Assembly: GCA_951812625.1 (NCBI GenBank)
Contig: CATOSP010000003.1
Span: 124,001-188,000 of the forward strand
Direction of reading: 5' to 3'
From: an uncultured Dehalococcoidia bacterium
GTDB lineage: Bacteria > Chloroflexota > Dehalococcoidia > Lucifugimonadales > UBA3495
Length of the DNA stretch: 64,000 nucleotides
The stretch's first letter is position 1. Every line of letters begins with the position of its first letter. The notes under the pieces were generated by a model. That model had not been told where the DNA came from. It saw nothing but the letters and a program-made list of their open reading frames with translations, and made no database searches. The position numbers were made by a program, and so were the translations under genes. Below, piece by piece: positions 33,140-43,159 of the stretch.

Positions 33140-33901
33140 CTATGCTCCCAGGTACGCCTCGATGACCTCTTCCCGGTTCAGGGCGTCTTCAACCTCGCCC
33201 TCAGTCAGCAGACGGCCTCCCTCCAGGACTATGATGTAGTCGGACATCTCGCGCACTATGTCCATGTTGTGTGAGATGAAGATTATGGTACGGTCCTCAT
33301 CCCGCATCCGCTTCATTATGTCCTTGACCCGCTCCAACATTTGGGGGAACAGGCCGGCGAATGGCTCGTCGAACAGGTAGGTCTGGACCTCCAGCGCCAG
33401 GGCGCGGCCTATCTCCAGCAGCTTCCGCTGGCCGTAGGAAAGGTCTTGGGCCAGGGAGTCCCGCTTCTCCCACATCCCCACGTTCTCCAAGACTTCCCTC
33501 GCCTTCTCCCGGTGACGCGACTTGGTCCGTTCGACCATTGCCGGGAAGACGCTGCGGTTGGTCAGGACGACCATGATGTTGTCCCACACCGAAATCTGGT
33601 CGAAGAGCCTGACCTCCTGGAAGGTCCTGGTAATCCCGTGGTCCGGGGTCTCATGGGCCCGCACCACCTTGAGTCCGACACCATCGATGATCACGGTCCC
33701 GCCGTCCAGGGGCAGCACCCCGCTCAACAGGTTGACCAGGGTGGACTTCCCCGAGCCGTTGGGGCCGACGACACTGGTCATGCCCTTCCTGGGAAAGGCG
33801 ACGGAAAGCTCGTCCACCGCCTTGACGCCGCCGAAGAGCTTGGATATTTCCACCGTCTCCAGGGCGTAGTCGTCGTGCGCCGGAGCGTTTTCAGAAGTCA
33901 T
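33140..33901 (-). CDS. livG: Branched-chain amino acid type ABC transporter ATPase LivG
   Basis: 253 residues from the ATG at 33901, which overlaps the livM stop by 4 bases (ATGA), implying coupled translation. Walker A is GPNGSGKSTLVNLL (about 44-57), the switch region TRTFQEVRLFDQISVWDNI is typical of LivG, signature LSYGQRKLLEIGRALAL, Walker B TYLFDEPFAGLFP, and H-loop IFISHNMDIVREM. The signature is SYGQR rather than SGGQ, as in many LivG proteins. It pairs with LivF to power the LivHM channel. Confidence 0.92.
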   Translation of the reverse strand: MTSENAPAHDDYALETVEISKLFGGVKAVDELSVAFPRKGMTSVVGPNGSGKSTLVNLLSGVLPLDGGTVIIDGVGLKVVRAHETPDHGITRTFQEVRLFDQISVWDNIMVVLTNRSVFPAMVERTKSRHREKAREVLENVGMWEKRDSLAQDLSYGQRKLLEIGRALALEVQTYLFDEPFAGLFPQMLERVKDIMKRMRDEDRTIIFISHNMDIVREMSDYIIVLEGGRLLTEGEVEDALNREEVIEAYLGA

Positions 33902-34974
33902 AGCCGGTATCTCCCCACCAGTCCCTGGGGCCTGAAGAGCATGAGGGCCACGAGAAGGAGGCCAAGGACGACCTGACGGGCCTGTCCGACGAATTCGGTG
34001 GGCAGGAAGGGCAGGAAGCGCATCCCCTCCTCCAGCAGCACGAAAGTGATCGCCCCGAGCAGGGAACCCCAGATGGTGGCCAGCCCGCCCAGTATGACGA
34101 TGGCCACCAGCAGAATCGACTCCAGCAGGATGAAAGAGTTGGGGTCTACGAAGGTGGTCCAACTGGCGAACAGGCCCCCGGCCAACCCGGCCATCATGGC
34201 CGAGATGACCCATACGGACAGCTTGTAATGGGTTGCCCGGTAGCCGAAGACCTCTGCGGCCTGCTCGTCCTCCCGGATGGCGGTCAGGACCCGACCGAAT
34301 GACGATGTCACCAGGAACCAGGAAATCAGGACCACCAGCCCCAGGAACACAAGGGCAAGTCCGAGGAACTCCAGTTCGCCGGAGAACACCCAGCCGCCGA
34401 TCTCCGGTTTCGCTATGTCGTGGATGCCGTACGCGCCCCTGGTAAGGCCGCGCCAACTGAGGAAGACGTTGAAGGCGATGATGGCGAACCCGAAGGAGAC
34501 AAGTACGTAGATGTCATCCCGGAACCGGTTGAACACCACGCCCACAAGGATGGCCGCCAGTCCGGCCAGGACCACGCCCAACGGCAGCGCGGCGAAGAAG
34601 GGCCAGCCGAAGGTCGGAAGCGGTTCAGTGCGCAATAGCTGGTAGTCCGTGGTCGAGGTGAGGATGGCCACCGTGTAGGCCCCGATGCCGAAGAACCCGA
34701 TATGCCCCACGGAGAGCAGGCCAGCATACCCCACAACCAGGTTGAGGCTGACAGACAATATGGCCCAGATGGCGAACACTGTCCCGATCGAGACGGAAAA
34801 GTCCAGGCCCTTCCATAGAACGAACGCCACCGCCGAGGACAGGACGAACAGGTTTGCCCAAAGCTCTATGTTGCCCCGGCTGAGATGCAGGACCTCACGC
34901 GGGTTGCGCAGCAGGCTTACTATATGTCCGAGGCTCGGTGGTCTCATGCGCGAATCCCCACTTCCCAGTCTCAC
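33898..34974 (-). CDS. livM: Branched-chain amino acid type ABC transporter permease LivM
   Basis: 358 residues from a GTG at 34974 that overlaps the livH stop (GTGA); an ATG at 34947 is the alternative. About nine hydrophobic segments follow a short cytoplasmic start. The signature regions LNLVVGYAGLLSVGHIGFFG and GAYTVAILTST (about 85-115) and the cytoplasmic coupling loop SSFGRVLTAIREDEQAAEVF (about 225-245) are classical for LivM, which interacts with the ATPases through the EAA-like loop. The C-terminal ALMLFRPQGLVG is also conserved. Confidence 0.92.
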   Translation of the reverse strand: MRLGSGDSRMRPPSLGHIVSLLRNPREVLHLSRGNIELWANLFVLSSAVAFVLWKGLDFSVSIGTVFAIWAILSVSLNLVVGYAGLLSVGHIGFFGIGAYTVAILTSTTDYQLLRTEPLPTFGWPFFAALPLGVVLAGLAAILVGVVFNRFRDDIYVLVSFGFAIIAFNVFLSWRGLTRGAYGIHDIAKPEIGGWVFSGELEFLGLALVFLGLVVLISWFLVTSSFGRVLTAIREDEQAAEVFGYRATHYKLSVWVISAMMAGLAGGLFASWTTFVDPNSFILLESILLVAIVILGGLATIWGSLLGAITFVLLEEGMRFLPFLPTEFVGQARQVVLGLLLVALMLFRPQGLVGRYRL

Positions 34975-36356
34975 CTACGGGGCAGCAGGCCCAGGGGCCA
35001 GAAGGACAGGAACAGTATCAGCACCACAAAGGATATAACGTCCTTCCATTCCCCGGCGAGGTCCCAGATTCCGAACTGCTCCAGCATACCGAGGATAAAG
35101 CCGCCGACAATCGCGCCGTAGAGGTTGCCGATGCCGCCGACCACCGACGCGATCCAGCCCTTCAACAATAGCAGCAGACCCATTCTGGGTTGAATCGCCG
35201 TGTCATGCCCGCTGAGCAGCCCGGCCAATGCGGCGAAGACCGCTCCAATGAAGAACACAGCGGCGATGATGACGGTGGTATTGATGCCCACCACCTTCGA
35301 GACCTCTTCGTCATCGCCGATGGCCCGCACCGCCCGGCCAAAGGAGGTCTTCTTGAGCAGCAGCAACAGCCCGACGAATCCGGCCAGGGCCACGCCGACG
35401 GTGAATATGTTGAATCCCTTGATGTTGGCTCCCCAGATGGTCCAGGGGGCGTTGCCGAATGGTTCCGGCAGCGGCCTTGGCGCACTCTGGAACACGATGG
35501 TGATGAAAGCGGTCAAAGCCAGCAGTATCCCCAGGGACGCCACCAGCATTATCAGGGGCGACCTGGCTCGCTGCCTCATGTAGACGTACAGGCCCCGGTA
35601 GAGGGCCAGCCCTACCGCCCCCGCCAGCAGGCAGGACACGGCCCAGCTCAGGTAGAGCTTGGCGCCGGGGGCGCCAGCGATCAGAAAGCCGCAGTACACT
35701 CCCAAGACCACTGCCCCGACACCCGCCAGGGCCGAAACGACACGCTGACCAGCATTTCCTGCTACTCGGCGGTACCCCGTGCGAAGCCCCCACCAGGCGC
35801 CAAGGGCAACGACCGCGCCCACGGCGGGGCTGAGGATGAGGTGCAGGTGCGCCGGGTAGGTGAGGGCTACGCCTGTGTAGACGCCCACCCCTGCGGCCAA
35901 AACACCTCCGGCAGTCCGCAAAGCAACCGGGTTGACGCGGGAGCGGAACCGGCTGTAGACGGTAACGTAGAATACCCAGCCGACCACACCGGCGGTTACG
36001 GCGGCGAACACGCCGTTGACGAAGGGGGTGTTGACTTCGTACTGCCCGCCCAGGACTTCCTGGGACCTCAGGTAGAATACGCCGTAGGCCCCAAGCGCCG
36101 CTGCCGCGCCGTAGTACAGGTCAAAGAACCAGACCGTGCTGTAGACGATGGTGAACCCCATCGCCAGCAGGGCGTACACCGCGCCTACGGACAGGCCGTT
36201 GAAGGCGAATTGCAACGCCTGGTTGGGAGACTGGCTGATCTTCCACCCAACGTAGCCCAATACAAGGGCAGCCAGAACGATGGCAAGAAGCCTGGTATGT
36301 CCTCCGGCAAGCATCATCTGAGGGCGTCGCCACATACGCTGGGAACTCTGCCCCAT
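34971..36356 (-). CDS. livH: Branched-chain amino acid type ABC transporter permease LivH, enlarged
   Basis: 461 residues from the ATG at 36356; a GTG at 36422 and later ATGs are possible, none with a clear ribosome site. LivH features are split between the ends: LQFAFNGLSVGAVYALLAMG and FTIVYSTVWFFDLYYGAAAA near the start, and TSFGRAVRAIGDDEEVSKVV, then GLLSGHDTAIQPRMGLLLLL near the end. Between them (about residues 125-265) are about 140 extra residues with several added hydrophobic segments not found in ordinary LivH of about 300 residues. The stop overlaps livM by 4 bases. Confidence 0.85.
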   Translation of the reverse strand: MGQSSQRMWRRPQMMLAGGHTRLLAIVLAALVLGYVGWKISQSPNQALQFAFNGLSVGAVYALLAMGFTIVYSTVWFFDLYYGAAAALGAYGVFYLRSQEVLGGQYEVNTPFVNGVFAAVTAGVVGWVFYVTVYSRFRSRVNPVALRTAGGVLAAGVGVYTGVALTYPAHLHLILSPAVGAVVALGAWWGLRTGYRRVAGNAGQRVVSALAGVGAVVLGVYCGFLIAGAPGAKLYLSWAVSCLLAGAVGLALYRGLYVYMRQRARSPLIMLVASLGILLALTAFITIVFQSAPRPLPEPFGNAPWTIWGANIKGFNIFTVGVALAGFVGLLLLLKKTSFGRAVRAIGDDEEVSKVVGINTTVIIAAVFFIGAVFAALAGLLSGHDTAIQPRMGLLLLLKGWIASVVGGIGNLYGAIVGGFILGMLEQFGIWDLAGEWKDVISFVVLILFLSFWPLGLLPRR

Positions 36357-36477
36357 GCCCCGGCGGAGGGCCGGAGCGGTCGCTGGGGCCCCGCGTTTCC
36401 AGTGTGCGGGGCCGGTACGCACGTCCGGGACCCGCCCCTCAAGTGGTCAGTGGCCACTGTCAACCAGTCACTGCGAG

Positions 36478-37755
36478 CTACTGTGCCGGAGCGCCGCCGA
36501 GCACCTTGTAACCCTGGTTTTCTTCCGTCCTCTCGGCTAGGGGCAGTACCTCGACGACTGCGTTGGACAGGCCGACGACCTCGCCGTTGGTGTCGAAGCT
36601 GTAATTGTCCCCGATGGTGCCGCTCCAGGTTATCCCGTACATGCAGTCCCGGAACCCGTCGGCGTCCTGGTCGTCGTTGGTCTGTTTCAGGCATTCGGAA
36701 GTTATGTAAACATCGTCGTAGGCCGAGCCCAGATACCACGGCAGGGTTACGTATTCGTAGCGCTCCCTGAAATTGGCCAGCACTTCCTGGGCCTTGTTGT
36801 TGCCGGGATCAAGCTCTGCCGTAATAGCCTTCATGCCAGTGGCAGCCTCCCCGGCGATCTCCAGGGCCGTGGTCCCGATGGGCACGATTTCCGAGTATAT
36901 GGGACCCTGGTAGCCAAGCTCGCGGACCTGCTTGACGACCGTGCCGCCGGTGAATTCCGACTGGGCCGCGACGTGGAGGCCGTCGGGGTTCGATTCGATG
37001 AGCTTGGTCAGCTGGGTCCTGAAGTCAGTAACATCCGAGGCGTAGCGTTCTTCTCCCACGACCGTGCCTCCCAGTTTCTCGAACTGGGCAACGGTCGTGC
37101 GGCGCACCCCCTCGGCGTAATCCGTGGACTCGGTGATAGTCGCCAGGTTGCGTACCCCGTCAGCCCACATCACGTTGCCGGTGTCGATTCCCAATTGGGC
37201 ATCGCTCATCGCCGTCCTGAAGATGTAGTCTCCCGCGGTGGCGATATCCGGGTTGGTTGCAAGACCGGAGAAGAGGATCACCCCGTCCTCCTCTGCCAGG
37301 GGCGCTGCGCCCAGCATGGCGCCGCTGCACGAGGTGCCGAGGATGATCTTCACGCCGTCGACATCGGTCAGTTTTTTGTAGGCGGTAATTGAGTCCTGTG
37401 CGTTGCACTTGGAGTCTTCTACGACAAGCTCGATCATTCGCCCGTTGACGCCCCCGGCGGCGTTGATTTCGTCCACCGCCATCTGCTTGGACTGGTTGGA
37501 CACGTTGCCGTAGGTCTCGCCCGGGCCTGTGAGCGATTCCATCACGCCGATCCGGAACGGATCCTTTTCCTCGGCCATCATCTCGGCCTTGGTTGGTTCG
37601 GCGGTTGGCTCCATCTTCTGGGTCGGCTCCGCCGTCGGCTGCGCTTGGGGGGGGGTGCCCCCTTCCTGTGCCCCACCGCCACAGGCGATGGCCACCAACG
37701 CCAGGACCGTCAGCAGTCCCAACGACACTATCAACATCTTCAATGGCATTCTCAT
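36478..37755 (-). CDS. livK: Branched-chain amino acid type substrate-binding lipoprotein (LivK-like)
   Basis: 425 residues. The signal MLIVSLGLLTVLALVAIACG has lipobox AIAC near residue 25, then a Gln/Thr/Pro linker. The Peripla_BP_6 domain has FRIGVMESLTGPGETYGNV, QMAVDEINAAGGVNGRMIEL (about 90-115), DSKCNAQDSITAYKKL and ILGTSCSGAMLGAAP. It delivers the ligand to LivHMGF. Being first in the operon with 121 bases to livH suits its expected higher expression. GGGGAAGG lies upstream of the ATG. Confidence 0.92.
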   Translation of the reverse strand: MRMPLKMLIVSLGLLTVLALVAIACGGGAQEGGTPPQAQPTAEPTQKMEPTAEPTKAEMMAEEKDPFRIGVMESLTGPGETYGNVSNQSKQMAVDEINAAGGVNGRMIELVVEDSKCNAQDSITAYKKLTDVDGVKIILGTSCSGAMLGAAPLAEEDGVILFSGLATNPDIATAGDYIFRTAMSDAQLGIDTGNVMWADGVRNLATITESTDYAEGVRRTTVAQFEKLGGTVVGEERYASDVTDFRTQLTKLIESNPDGLHVAAQSEFTGGTVVKQVRELGYQGPIYSEIVPIGTTALEIAGEAATGMKAITAELDPGNNKAQEVLANFRERYEYVTLPWYLGSAYDDVYITSECLKQTNDDQDADGFRDCMYGITWSGTIGDNYSFDTNGEVVGLSNAVVEVLPLAERTEENQGYKVLGGAPAQ

Positions 37756-37962
37756 GAAACCTTCCCCTCCTCTGAGAATTGGTGCCTAGCCACCCGGTAC
37801 ATTTGTACACTACAGAAACTGTCGCTACAAGTGTCCGAACATCGTCGTCACAACGAAAACCAATCATGCCTTGGACAAATCCCTTGTTATCAAACATAAT
37901 GTGTAGGTGATGTCGACCCTGGTATCTCCTTGTGTCGTCAATGTATAAGAATCGGTGATGCC

Positions 37963-38805
37963 ATGAGACTGCGAAGACTCGCCATACCATTTATAGCCGT
38001 CCTGACTATCGTAGCTGTTGGCGCGGCGACGACCACCGCGCTGGTTGCGGCCAGGGGCCAGCAGCCGGTAACGCTGCCGCCAGAGCCTATCCCCCCAGCG
38101 CAGGCCGGGACCCCGGATACCCCAACTCCGGTCCCAACGGTGGTCATAAACTTTGAGGTCCCACCCAAAACCTCGTTGGACCTTGCGACCCTGCCCGAGC
38201 CCAAGCCGGTTGCGGAAGAGTATGAGGCCAAGCCCACACCCAAACCTGCCCTCGACCGTGGGGTCAAGGGCAACCGCGTTCCGCCCGGCCCGGTCGCAGA
38301 GTCGTCATACCAATCGGTCTCGAAGGCCGGAGACTCCTCGGGCAAAGATGCCGGTGACGGAAATATGTACACCTGGGAGGATGGCGACCGCACGATGAAC
38401 ATCGTGCTCCAGGATGACCTGGTGGCACAGAGCAAGTCCGACAACACCCCCCAGGATGTTATCGTCGCCGAGGGCGGCGGCTACAGCATCGTGAGCAAGC
38501 AGTACACGCCCGGCTCCGGCGACCAGCCGGTGTTCAAGTCCCAGTCGGGCGGGGGACTTATGACCCTGCCCGGCGGTTTGATGCTGGCTCTGGACCCGGA
38601 GTGGGACCAGACAACGGTGGACAAGTTCTTTGAAGGGAACGGCATCAATCCTGACCAGGTGTCGGAACTGGGCTTCCTGGACAATGCCTTCTACGTCGAG
38701 ACCGACGCGGGTTTCCCGTCCCTGGAACTGGCCAACTCGCTGGCCAGCAAGGACGGGGTGACGGTTTCCAGCCCCAACTGGTGGCGGCAGTTGGAGACCA
38801 AGTAA
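37963..38805 (+). CDS. Secreted protein with stand-alone subtilase propeptide-like domain
   Basis: 280 residues from the ATG at 37963. It has an N-terminal signal or anchor (LAIPFIAVLTIVAVGAATTT), a long Pro/Thr-rich linker, and then an acidic middle part. The C-terminal 75 residues (MLALDPEWDQTTVDKFFEGN ... FYVETDAGFPSLELANSLAS, then KDGVTVSSPNWW) resemble the N-terminal propeptide-like domain that precedes the catalytic part in subtilase and trypsin-like proteases of this phylum: long strands and a PNWW end just where catalysis would begin. Here no protease follows in the same gene; the next gene, 44 bases on, is a subtilase. An intermolecular chaperone or inhibitor is the inference. Confidence 0.75.
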   Translation: MRLRRLAIPFIAVLTIVAVGAATTTALVAARGQQPVTLPPEPIPPAQAGTPDTPTPVPTVVINFEVPPKTSLDLATLPEPKPVAEEYEAKPTPKPALDRGVKGNRVPPGPVAESSYQSVSKAGDSSGKDAGDGNMYTWEDGDRTMNIVLQDDLVAQSKSDNTPQDVIVAEGGGYSIVSKQYTPGSGDQPVFKSQSGGGLMTLPGGLMLALDPEWDQTTVDKFFEGNGINPDQVSELGFLDNAFYVETDAGFPSLELANSLASKDGVTVSSPNWWRQLETK

Positions 38806-38849
38806 CCGTCCCGATACCCCGCATATCCCCATCACCGTGAGGACGTGAG

Positions 38850-41800
38850 GTGCCGATAGCCTTGAGCAAGTCCCTACCAATCCGATCACTGAGCAGGTTG
38901 ATGCCAATGGCACTCCTGCTTTTTTTATGCCTCCTTCTGACGACCGGAGATGCCCGCGCGCAACAGACCGACGACCACGGTGACGGTCCTGAAACCGCTA
39001 CTTCTATTACCCTGGGAACAACCGTGACGGGCGTCATCGGTCCCGATGGCGACCGGGACATGTTCACTTTTGAGATTCCCGATACGGTCGAAATCATCGA
39101 CGTTTGGATCTACACCCAGGGCAGCATCAGTGACACTGCGGGGGGTCTTTTTGACGGCACCGGATCCCAGATCGCAGGCAGCAACGACAGCGTACTCTCG
39201 GCGAATGAATCCCACTTCTACATGGGAGCAAGCCTGACTCCGGGGACCTACTACGTGATCGTTGCAGGTTTTGGAGATGCTACCGGGCCGTACAGCCTGC
39301 ACACGAGGACCGGGACTGACCAGGGCGCAACCCGGGCCGGTTCCGCCCCGCTGGTTGTGGGGACTGCGGTTGACGGGATCATCGGCCCTGCCGGTGACCT
39401 GGACCTGTTCAAGATGGAGCTGTTCACGCAGTCCGACGTTGCCATGTACACATCCGGCAATGTCGACACCATCGGGGCGCTTTTCGACTATCGCGGCGTC
39501 CAACTCGCGGACAGCGACGATAGTTCCATGTCAGAGGGCCAGACCGACTTCTTCATCGGTCAGACTCTTCAGCCGGGGGTCTACTACGTTGCGGTACTCG
39601 GTTATGCTACCGACGTTGGACCGTACCGGCTGCACGTGGAAACGGTGACCGACCAGAGCAACAACCGCACGGCGGCACAGAGCCTGGACCTCGACTCTTC
39701 CGAGCTTGGCTTCATCAACCATCGCAACGACGAAGACTATTTCAGGCTAACCCTGTACGACACGGCCGACGTTCGGATTTATGCGGTCGGCCCCACAGAT
39801 ACCGTCGGGGAACTGCTGGACAGCCGTAACACCCGGGTCGCGTACAACGACGACAGCGAACTGTCGTCAGGCCGCCGCAGTTTCTTCATGGCGAAGAGCC
39901 TGCGGGCAGGCACCTACTACCTCAAGGTAAGCGGTTTCCCGGCATCGTCCGGCCCGTACCGGGTGTTCGCTGCGAGCGAACCCGAGACCGGCAGCACCGT
40001 TGCTACAGCGGATAAATTGGAGCTGGGCATCCCCGAGATTGGACTGATAGACCCATCCACCAACACTGACCTCTACGAGATTTCAATCGTGGAGGCCACC
40101 GAGGTCCATGTTTATACGACCGGAGTCCTGGACACCACCGGAGAAATCCTTGCCGTTGACGGCACGACCCTGACCTCGCTGGCTACAGATGACGATAGCG
40201 GCACGGAATTGAATTTTTCCATCCTGCAACACCTCGAACCAGGGACCTACTACGTCCGTGTCGGGAGCTATGAATCTGAGATGGGCCCATATGCCCTGTT
40301 CGCCGAACCGGTTGGCCAGCTCCTTTTGGGAGGATCGGTAATTGGGGGCATATTCGAAGGCTACGACGAGGAATACTTCAAGCTGGTGCTGGACAGTGCG
40401 GCCGACGTCTGGATTTATGCCTACGGGTCTCCCCTTGATAGTGTCGGAACGCTGTATGACAGCAACTTCAACGAGATAGCGTCCAATGACGACAGCCTCC
40501 TCAGGGACAGGTACCTGGCCTTTCATCTCCGGGAAAGTCTCGCAGCCGGAACATATTACGTTAACGTGCGCAGCTTCGGCACGGGCATAGGGCCTTTCGC
40601 CTTGAGCGCGGAGGCGATCCCCGATCATGGCAGCAGCAGGGACACTGCAACTACCCTGACCCTTGACTCTTTGGCCCCCGGAAGAATCATCTCCGCCGGG
40701 GACGCGGACTACTTCCGCCTGGACTTTACCGAAGAGACCAACCTGTTCCTCTATGCCAGGACCTCGGCCTTGGACACGGTGGCTGGTGAAGTGCTGGACA
40801 ACGATGGCGAAAGAGTAGACGTAAATGTGCGCCCAATATACCTGGAATACCCACTGGAAGATGGATTCCTGATTCTGGACGACTTCGACACCGGCACTTA
40901 TTTCATCAAAATAACCGCGGACTCATCCGTGGATTATACGCTCCACGCCCGCGAGGACTCCTCGTACAATGCCTTCGTAGAAGCTTGCCAGGGAACAACC
41001 GGAGACCCTCTGTCCGTGTGCCAGTGGCACTTGCAGAACCATGCAGACGATGATGCAGACATCAATGTCGAACCTGTCTGGGCCGACGGCATCAACGGCA
41101 CGGGCATCAATGTGGCGGTCGTAGACGACGGTCTGGACCATTACCACGAAGACCTGGCCCCCAACGTCGACACATCCCTCAATTACGACTATACGGGGGG
41201 CGGTGACGTGCACGCGCCCCTCGAACACCACGGCACCAACGTGGCCGGACTCATTGCGGCGAGGGACAACAGCGTGGGAGTGCGCGGTGTTGCCCCAAGG
41301 GCCACCATCTACGGGTACAACTACCTGGCTTCACAGATGTTACTGGATGAAGTGAATGCCGCGGTCCGCAACCGGGAAGTAACCGCCATAAACACCAATA
41401 GTTGGGGCCCCATCGGTGGTCCTGGGCTATCGTCTGCTGAAGCGTTATGGGAAGCCGCTGTGGAGGCAGGTGTCCAGAAGGGCTATGGAGGCAAGGGGAC
41501 CTTCTACCTGTGGGCCGCAGGCAATAGCGGTGATGAAGGAGACAACGCCAACCTGAGCGGGTTCACCAATTACTTTGCGACTACTGCGGTGTGTGCGGTG
41601 AACGACAGGGACATCAGAAGCACCTACTCGGAGATGGGCGCGAGCCTCTGGGTCTGCGCCCCATCCAGCGATCGATCGCGTGGTTCCCGTGGCATAGTCA
41701 CCACCGATAACTCCGACCGTTACAGCAACGACTTTGGCGGCACCTCTGCGGCAACCCCCATCGTGGCCGGTGTGGTTGCACTGCTTCGTGAAGCCAACCC

Positions 41801-42830
41801 GGAGTTGACCTGGCGGGACCTGAAACTGATCCTGGCCGCCTCCGCCCGGAAGAACGACGATGAAAACACGGGTTGGGAAGACGGGGCGTTCAAGTATGGA
41901 TCAACCACGGAACGGTATCACTTCAACCATGAATACGGTTTCGGCATGGTCGACGCCGGGGTTGCCGTAGACCTGGCCGAGGGCTGGGCCACCGTTCCGC
42001 CGCTGGAGAGCGTGGAAGTTCGGTCACGGTACCTGAATACACCGGTGCCCGACCTTACGCCCCCATTGCGGGCGACTTTCCCAGACTCAATCACATTAGA
42101 CACTGATATAGGATTCACCGAGTTCGTCGAAATCAACGTCGACTTCAGCCACCCCTCCTTCCGCGACCTGGAGATTGAGCTGGTATCCCCTTCCGGGAAG
42201 GTCTCTACATTGGTCGGGCCCTATGAGTCCGAGGACCCTGTGCCGCTCTTCGGCGAGTTCCGATTCGGCTCGGCGAAACACCTGGGTGAAGACCCCAACG
42301 GAGGGTGGACTCTCCACGTCTCCGACCACATCCCGGGCCTGACCGGGACCCTAGAGTCATGGAGCATCAAGGTCTATGGACACCGGCTCGTTCCGGCCGC
42401 GCCAAGCGTGAACACGGTAACGCCCGGAGCCGACTTCCTGACCGTTGCCTGGTCCGCTCCTGGCTTCATGCGGGGCGGCAGCATCACTTCCTATGACCTG
42501 CGCTACATCACCACCGATGCCGACGAGACCAACGACTCCAACTGGACCGTCATGGAGGGCGTCTGGCGCACCGGCGGCGGCGCGCTGACGGCCCAGATCA
42601 CGGGGCTGGCGGCTGGCACGCATTACGACGTCCAGGTGCGGGCAGTCAACGCCGCCGGTCCCGGCCCCTGGTCTGATACTGCAACCGGCAGAGTGACGCC
42701 GGATTATGATGAAAACGGCAACGGGGTAATTGAACGGGAAGAGGTCATCGCGGCGATAGTGGACTACTTCGATGGCCTGATAACGAGGGAAGAGGTGATC
42801 GAGGTCATCGTAGCCTACTTCAACTCATAG
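38850..42830 (+). CDS. Secreted subtilisin-like serine protease with six pre-peptidase repeats
   Basis: 1326 residues from a GTG. A signal (LMPMALLLFLCLLLTTGDARA) is followed by six repeats of about 110 residues (about 45-700), each with a GxIxxxxDxDxFxxxL strand pair and a GTYYVxVxGF-like strand, as in pre-peptidase C-terminal domains. The S8 catalytic domain follows, with triad Asp759 (NVAVVDDGLD), His794 (HHGTNVAG) and Ser966 (GGTSAATP). Then come a P-domain (about 1060-1176), a fibronectin type III domain (about 1181-1283) and a C-terminal EF-hand/dockerin-like piece DYDENGNGVIEREE. It probably acts outside the cell on proteins. The preceding gene may encode its detached propeptide. Confidence 0.92.
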   Translation: MPIALSKSLPIRSLSRLMPMALLLFLCLLLTTGDARAQQTDDHGDGPETATSITLGTTVTGVIGPDGDRDMFTFEIPDTVEIIDVWIYTQGSISDTAGGLFDGTGSQIAGSNDSVLSANESHFYMGASLTPGTYYVIVAGFGDATGPYSLHTRTGTDQGATRAGSAPLVVGTAVDGIIGPAGDLDLFKMELFTQSDVAMYTSGNVDTIGALFDYRGVQLADSDDSSMSEGQTDFFIGQTLQPGVYYVAVLGYATDVGPYRLHVETVTDQSNNRTAAQSLDLDSSELGFINHRNDEDYFRLTLYDTADVRIYAVGPTDTVGELLDSRNTRVAYNDDSELSSGRRSFFMAKSLRAGTYYLKVSGFPASSGPYRVFAASEPETGSTVATADKLELGIPEIGLIDPSTNTDLYEISIVEATEVHVYTTGVLDTTGEILAVDGTTLTSLATDDDSGTELNFSILQHLEPGTYYVRVGSYESEMGPYALFAEPVGQLLLGGSVIGGIFEGYDEEYFKLVLDSAADVWIYAYGSPLDSVGTLYDSNFNEIASNDDSLLRDRYLAFHLRESLAAGTYYVNVRSFGTGIGPFALSAEAIPDHGSSRDTATTLTLDSLAPGRIISAGDADYFRLDFTEETNLFLYARTSALDTVAGEVLDNDGERVDVNVRPIYLEYPLEDGFLILDDFDTGTYFIKITADSSVDYTLHAREDSSYNAFVEACQGTTGDPLSVCQWHLQNHADDDADINVEPVWADGINGTGINVAVVDDGLDHYHEDLAPNVDTSLNYDYTGGGDVHAPLEHHGTNVAGLIAARDNSVGVRGVAPRATIYGYNYLASQMLLDEVNAAVRNREVTAINTNSWGPIGGPGLSSAEALWEAAVEAGVQKGYGGKGTFYLWAAGNSGDEGDNANLSGFTNYFATTAVCAVNDRDIRSTYSEMGASLWVCAPSSDRSRGSRGIVTTDNSDRYSNDFGGTSAATPIVAGVVALLREANPELTWRDLKLILAASARKNDDENTGWEDGAFKYGSTTERYHFNHEYGFGMVDAGVAVDLAEGWATVPPLESVEVRSRYLNTPVPDLTPPLRATFPDSITLDTDIGFTEFVEINVDFSHPSFRDLEIELVSPSGKVSTLVGPYESEDPVPLFGEFRFGSAKHLGEDPNGGWTLHVSDHIPGLTGTLESWSIKVYGHRLVPAAPSVNTVTPGADFLTVAWSAPGFMRGGSITSYDLRYITTDADETNDSNWTVMEGVWRTGGGALTAQITGLAAGTHYDVQVRAVNAAGPGPWSDTATGRVTPDYDENGNGVIEREEVIAAIVDYFDGLITREEVIEVIVAYFNS

Positions 42831-42896
42831 CGGACATCGAATTTCCTGGTAACACCCCGCCTCTGTTCCTTCCCATTGGCGGGAATCAACCGATGC

Positions 42897-42974
42897 GTCG
42901 CCAAGTCTGGCGACACGGGGGAAACAGTCAGGTACACACCCGGCCCGGAGAGCAAGTATCGCTCTGCGGGCCGG
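42897..42974 (+). terminator. Two hairpins after the subtilase gene
   Basis: GTCGCCA/TGGCGAC (42897-42914, 4-base loop) and a strong 14-bp near-perfect stem, CCGGCCCGGAGAGC/GCTCTGCGGGCCGG (42940-42974, 7-base loop). There is no T-run, so termination is uncertain. The rest of the 329-base gap shows no gene. Confidence 0.5.
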
Positions 42975-43159
42975 AATGCTTTGGGGAGATGACCGCTCAA
43001 ACCTCCCGGATGCGCTTGTCCTTCTGCTAATCATCCCGGACGGCAAACTGGTAATATGAAGGGCCTAAAACCTGTATCCAGAGGCAATGCCTCGCGTGAT
43101 GTACGGTTTGCCGGGGCGTTGCGGGAACGGGCCACGAACCGGGTGAATGGGGGCGCGAC

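Noticed and set aside
35190-36770. A 526-codon plus-strand frame opposite livH and livK
   Set aside because: Spans two real genes and a gap on the other strand, with shadow-like composition.
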